A stretch of 15,050 bases of DNA, from contig DPHB01000059.1 in assembly GCA_003521845.1 (NCBI GenBank), positions 2,249-17,298 on the forward strand, written 5' to 3'. Below are positions 13,665 through 15,050 of the stretch, piece by piece (positions within the stretch are counted from its first letter, which is position 1; each line of letters starts with the position of its first letter). Below the pieces are notes generated by a model that was not told the origin of the DNA, did no database searches, and saw only the letters and a list, made by a program, of their open reading frames with translations. This DNA is from Oceanospirillaceae bacterium (GTDB taxonomy: Bacteria; Pseudomonadota; Gammaproteobacteria; Pseudomonadales; Balneatricaceae). The translations under genes and the position numbers were made by a program.

Positions 13665-15032
13665 ATGGAACTGTCTGCTCTTTCTGCCCTGTCCCCTGTC
13701 GATGGTCGCTACGGCACCAAAACTCATGCCTTGCGCCCTTACTTTAGCGAATACGGCCTAATCAACTCCCGCGTTATCGTGGAAGTACGTTGGTTACAAA
13801 AGCTAGCTGCTAATCCGTACATCAAAGAAGTACCTGTTCTAAGTGACGAAGCCAACAAAGTGTTGGATGACATGATCAATAACTTTGACGAAACTCAAGC
13901 TACACTTGTTAAAAAGATTGAAGCCACTACTAACCACGATGTAAAAGCGGTTGAGTACTACATCAAGGAACAGTTCGTAGGCAACGCAGAACTGGAAGCC
14001 ATCAGTGAATACGTACACTTTGCTTGCACCTCCGAAGACATCAATAACCTATCCCACGCCCTAATGCTTAAGCAGGGTTTGGAATTTGTTATGTTGCCCG
14101 AGATGAAAGAAGTGCTAGAAGAAATCAAAGGCCTAGCCCAAGCTTACGCAGCACAACCTATGTTGTCCCGTACCCACGGCCAGACCGCTTCCCCGTCAAC
14201 CGTTGGTAAGGAAATGGCCAACGTTGCCGCGCGCCTAGAGCGCCAGATTAAGCAGGTAGAAGCGGTAGAACTACTGGGCAAGATCAACGGTGCTGTGGGC
14301 AACTACAACGCCCACATCAGCGCTTACCCTGAGATCGACTGGCAAGCCAACGCCAAAGACTTTGTAGAAGGCTTGGGCTTAACGTGGAACCCATACACCA
14401 CACAGATCGAGCCACACGATTACATTGCTGAGTTGTACGATGCCATTGCGCGTTTCAACACCATCTTGTTGGACTTCGATCGTGACGTTTGGGGTTATAT
14501 CTCCATGGGCTTCTTCAAGCAAAAGACCATTGCTGGAGAAATCGGTTCTTCCACTATGCCGCACAAGGTTAACCCAATCGACTTTGAAAACTCCGAAGGC
14601 AACTTGGGCATCGCTAACGCCATCATGCAACACTTGGCCGCCAAGCTACCTGTGTCCCGCTGGCAGCGCGACCTAACCGACTCCACCGTACTACGTAACC
14701 TAGGTGTTGGTTTTGCTCACAGCTTGATTGCCTATCAAGCCACCTTGAAAGGCATCAGCAAGCTGGAACTAAACGAACAGCGCCTAGCCGAAGACCTAGA
14801 CAACGCATGGGAAGTATTGGCCGAGCCAATCCAAACGGTTATGCGTCGCTACGGTATCGAAAAGCCTTACGAGAAGCTAAAAGAGCTGACCCGTGGTAAA
14901 GACATCGATGCCGACACCATCGCCGCCTTTATCGACGGTTTGGATATGCCAGAAAGCGCCAAAGATAGCTTAAAAGCTCTTACGCCTGCCAACTACATTG
15001 GTAACGCGGTAGAACAAGCCAAAGCGATCTAA
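13665..15032 (+). CDS. purB: Adenylosuccinate lyase
   Basis: PurB performs two steps of purine synthesis: release of fumarate from SAICAR to give AICAR, and from adenylosuccinate to give AMP. The protein has 455 residues (E. coli 456) and is complete. SPVDGRYG is at 10-17, HFACTSEDINNLSH at 118-131 and RTHGQTASPSTVGKE at 169-183. The superfamily signature GSSTMPHKVNPIDFENSEGN is at 294-313. His171 and Ser295 fall at the same positions as the E. coli catalytic residues. The ATG at 13665 has AGGA about 9 nt upstream, and the gene follows hflD by 19 nt. The remaining 18 nt of the window hold nothing recognisable. Confidence 0.98.
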   Translation: MELSALSALSPVDGRYGTKTHALRPYFSEYGLINSRVIVEVRWLQKLAANPYIKEVPVLSDEANKVLDDMINNFDETQATLVKKIEATTNHDVKAVEYYIKEQFVGNAELEAISEYVHFACTSEDINNLSHALMLKQGLEFVMLPEMKEVLEEIKGLAQAYAAQPMLSRTHGQTASPSTVGKEMANVAARLERQIKQVEAVELLGKINGAVGNYNAHISAYPEIDWQANAKDFVEGLGLTWNPYTTQIEPHDYIAELYDAIARFNTILLDFDRDVWGYISMGFFKQKTIAGEIGSSTMPHKVNPIDFENSEGNLGIANAIMQHLAAKLPVSRWQRDLTDSTVLRNLGVGFAHSLIAYQATLKGISKLELNEQRLAEDLDNAWEVLAEPIQTVMRRYGIEKPYEKLKELTRGKDIDADTIAAFIDGLDMPESAKDSLKALTPANYIGNAVEQAKAI

Positions 15033-15050
15033 GCAATTATAAAGACCCGT

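Overview
The window is a conserved housekeeping segment of a gammaproteobacterial chromosome. It reads ftsK-lolA-rarA, aat-bpt-infA, clpS-clpA, cspD, rluE, and mnmA-hflD-purB. This order matches, from memory, the Pseudomonas/Oceanospirillales type of locus. Base composition is close to 50% GC. CTAG and the Leu codon CTA are common, which is unusual for proteobacteria. I cannot name the genus. I see no phage, transposon, CRISPR array, rRNA or tRNA, and no gene-free stretch longer than about 260 bases.

Layout. Positions 1-4291 (minus strand) hold ftsK, lolA and a window-truncated rarA, packed with 2-nt gaps. A 258-nt AT-rich divergent spacer follows. Positions 4550-7227 (plus strand) hold a CheW-like protein with an inserted zinc-binding CZB domain, then aat, bpt and infA. 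Positions 7228-7452 hold a heavily folded intergenic element and a bidirectional terminator. Positions 7453-10073 (minus strand) hold clpS-clpA. cspD is divergent from clpS, and rluE follows it. moaE (minus strand) overlaps the end of rluE tail to tail. mnmA-hflD-purB (plus strand) closes the window.

How the genes work together. Aat and Bpt attach N-terminal Leu/Phe to proteins, ClpS recognises such N-termini, and ClpA unfolds the clients for ClpP. Everything in the bacterial N-degron pathway except ClpP is therefore here. FtsK (chromosome segregation), LolA (lipoprotein transport) and RarA (stalled replication forks) form a standard operon. infA, rluE, mnmA and cspD serve translation and stress physiology, and purB serves purine synthesis.

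The least ordinary gene is the CheW-CZB protein at 4550-5398. It lies, with no other chemotaxis gene in view, where Pseudomonas relatives carry trxB as I recall. Other points worth checking are a composition break inside rarA, the structured infA-clpA spacer, paired inverted repeats around the ftsK promoter, and hairpins in the mnmA, rluE and cspD leaders. I found no clear sign of an undescribed multi-gene system.
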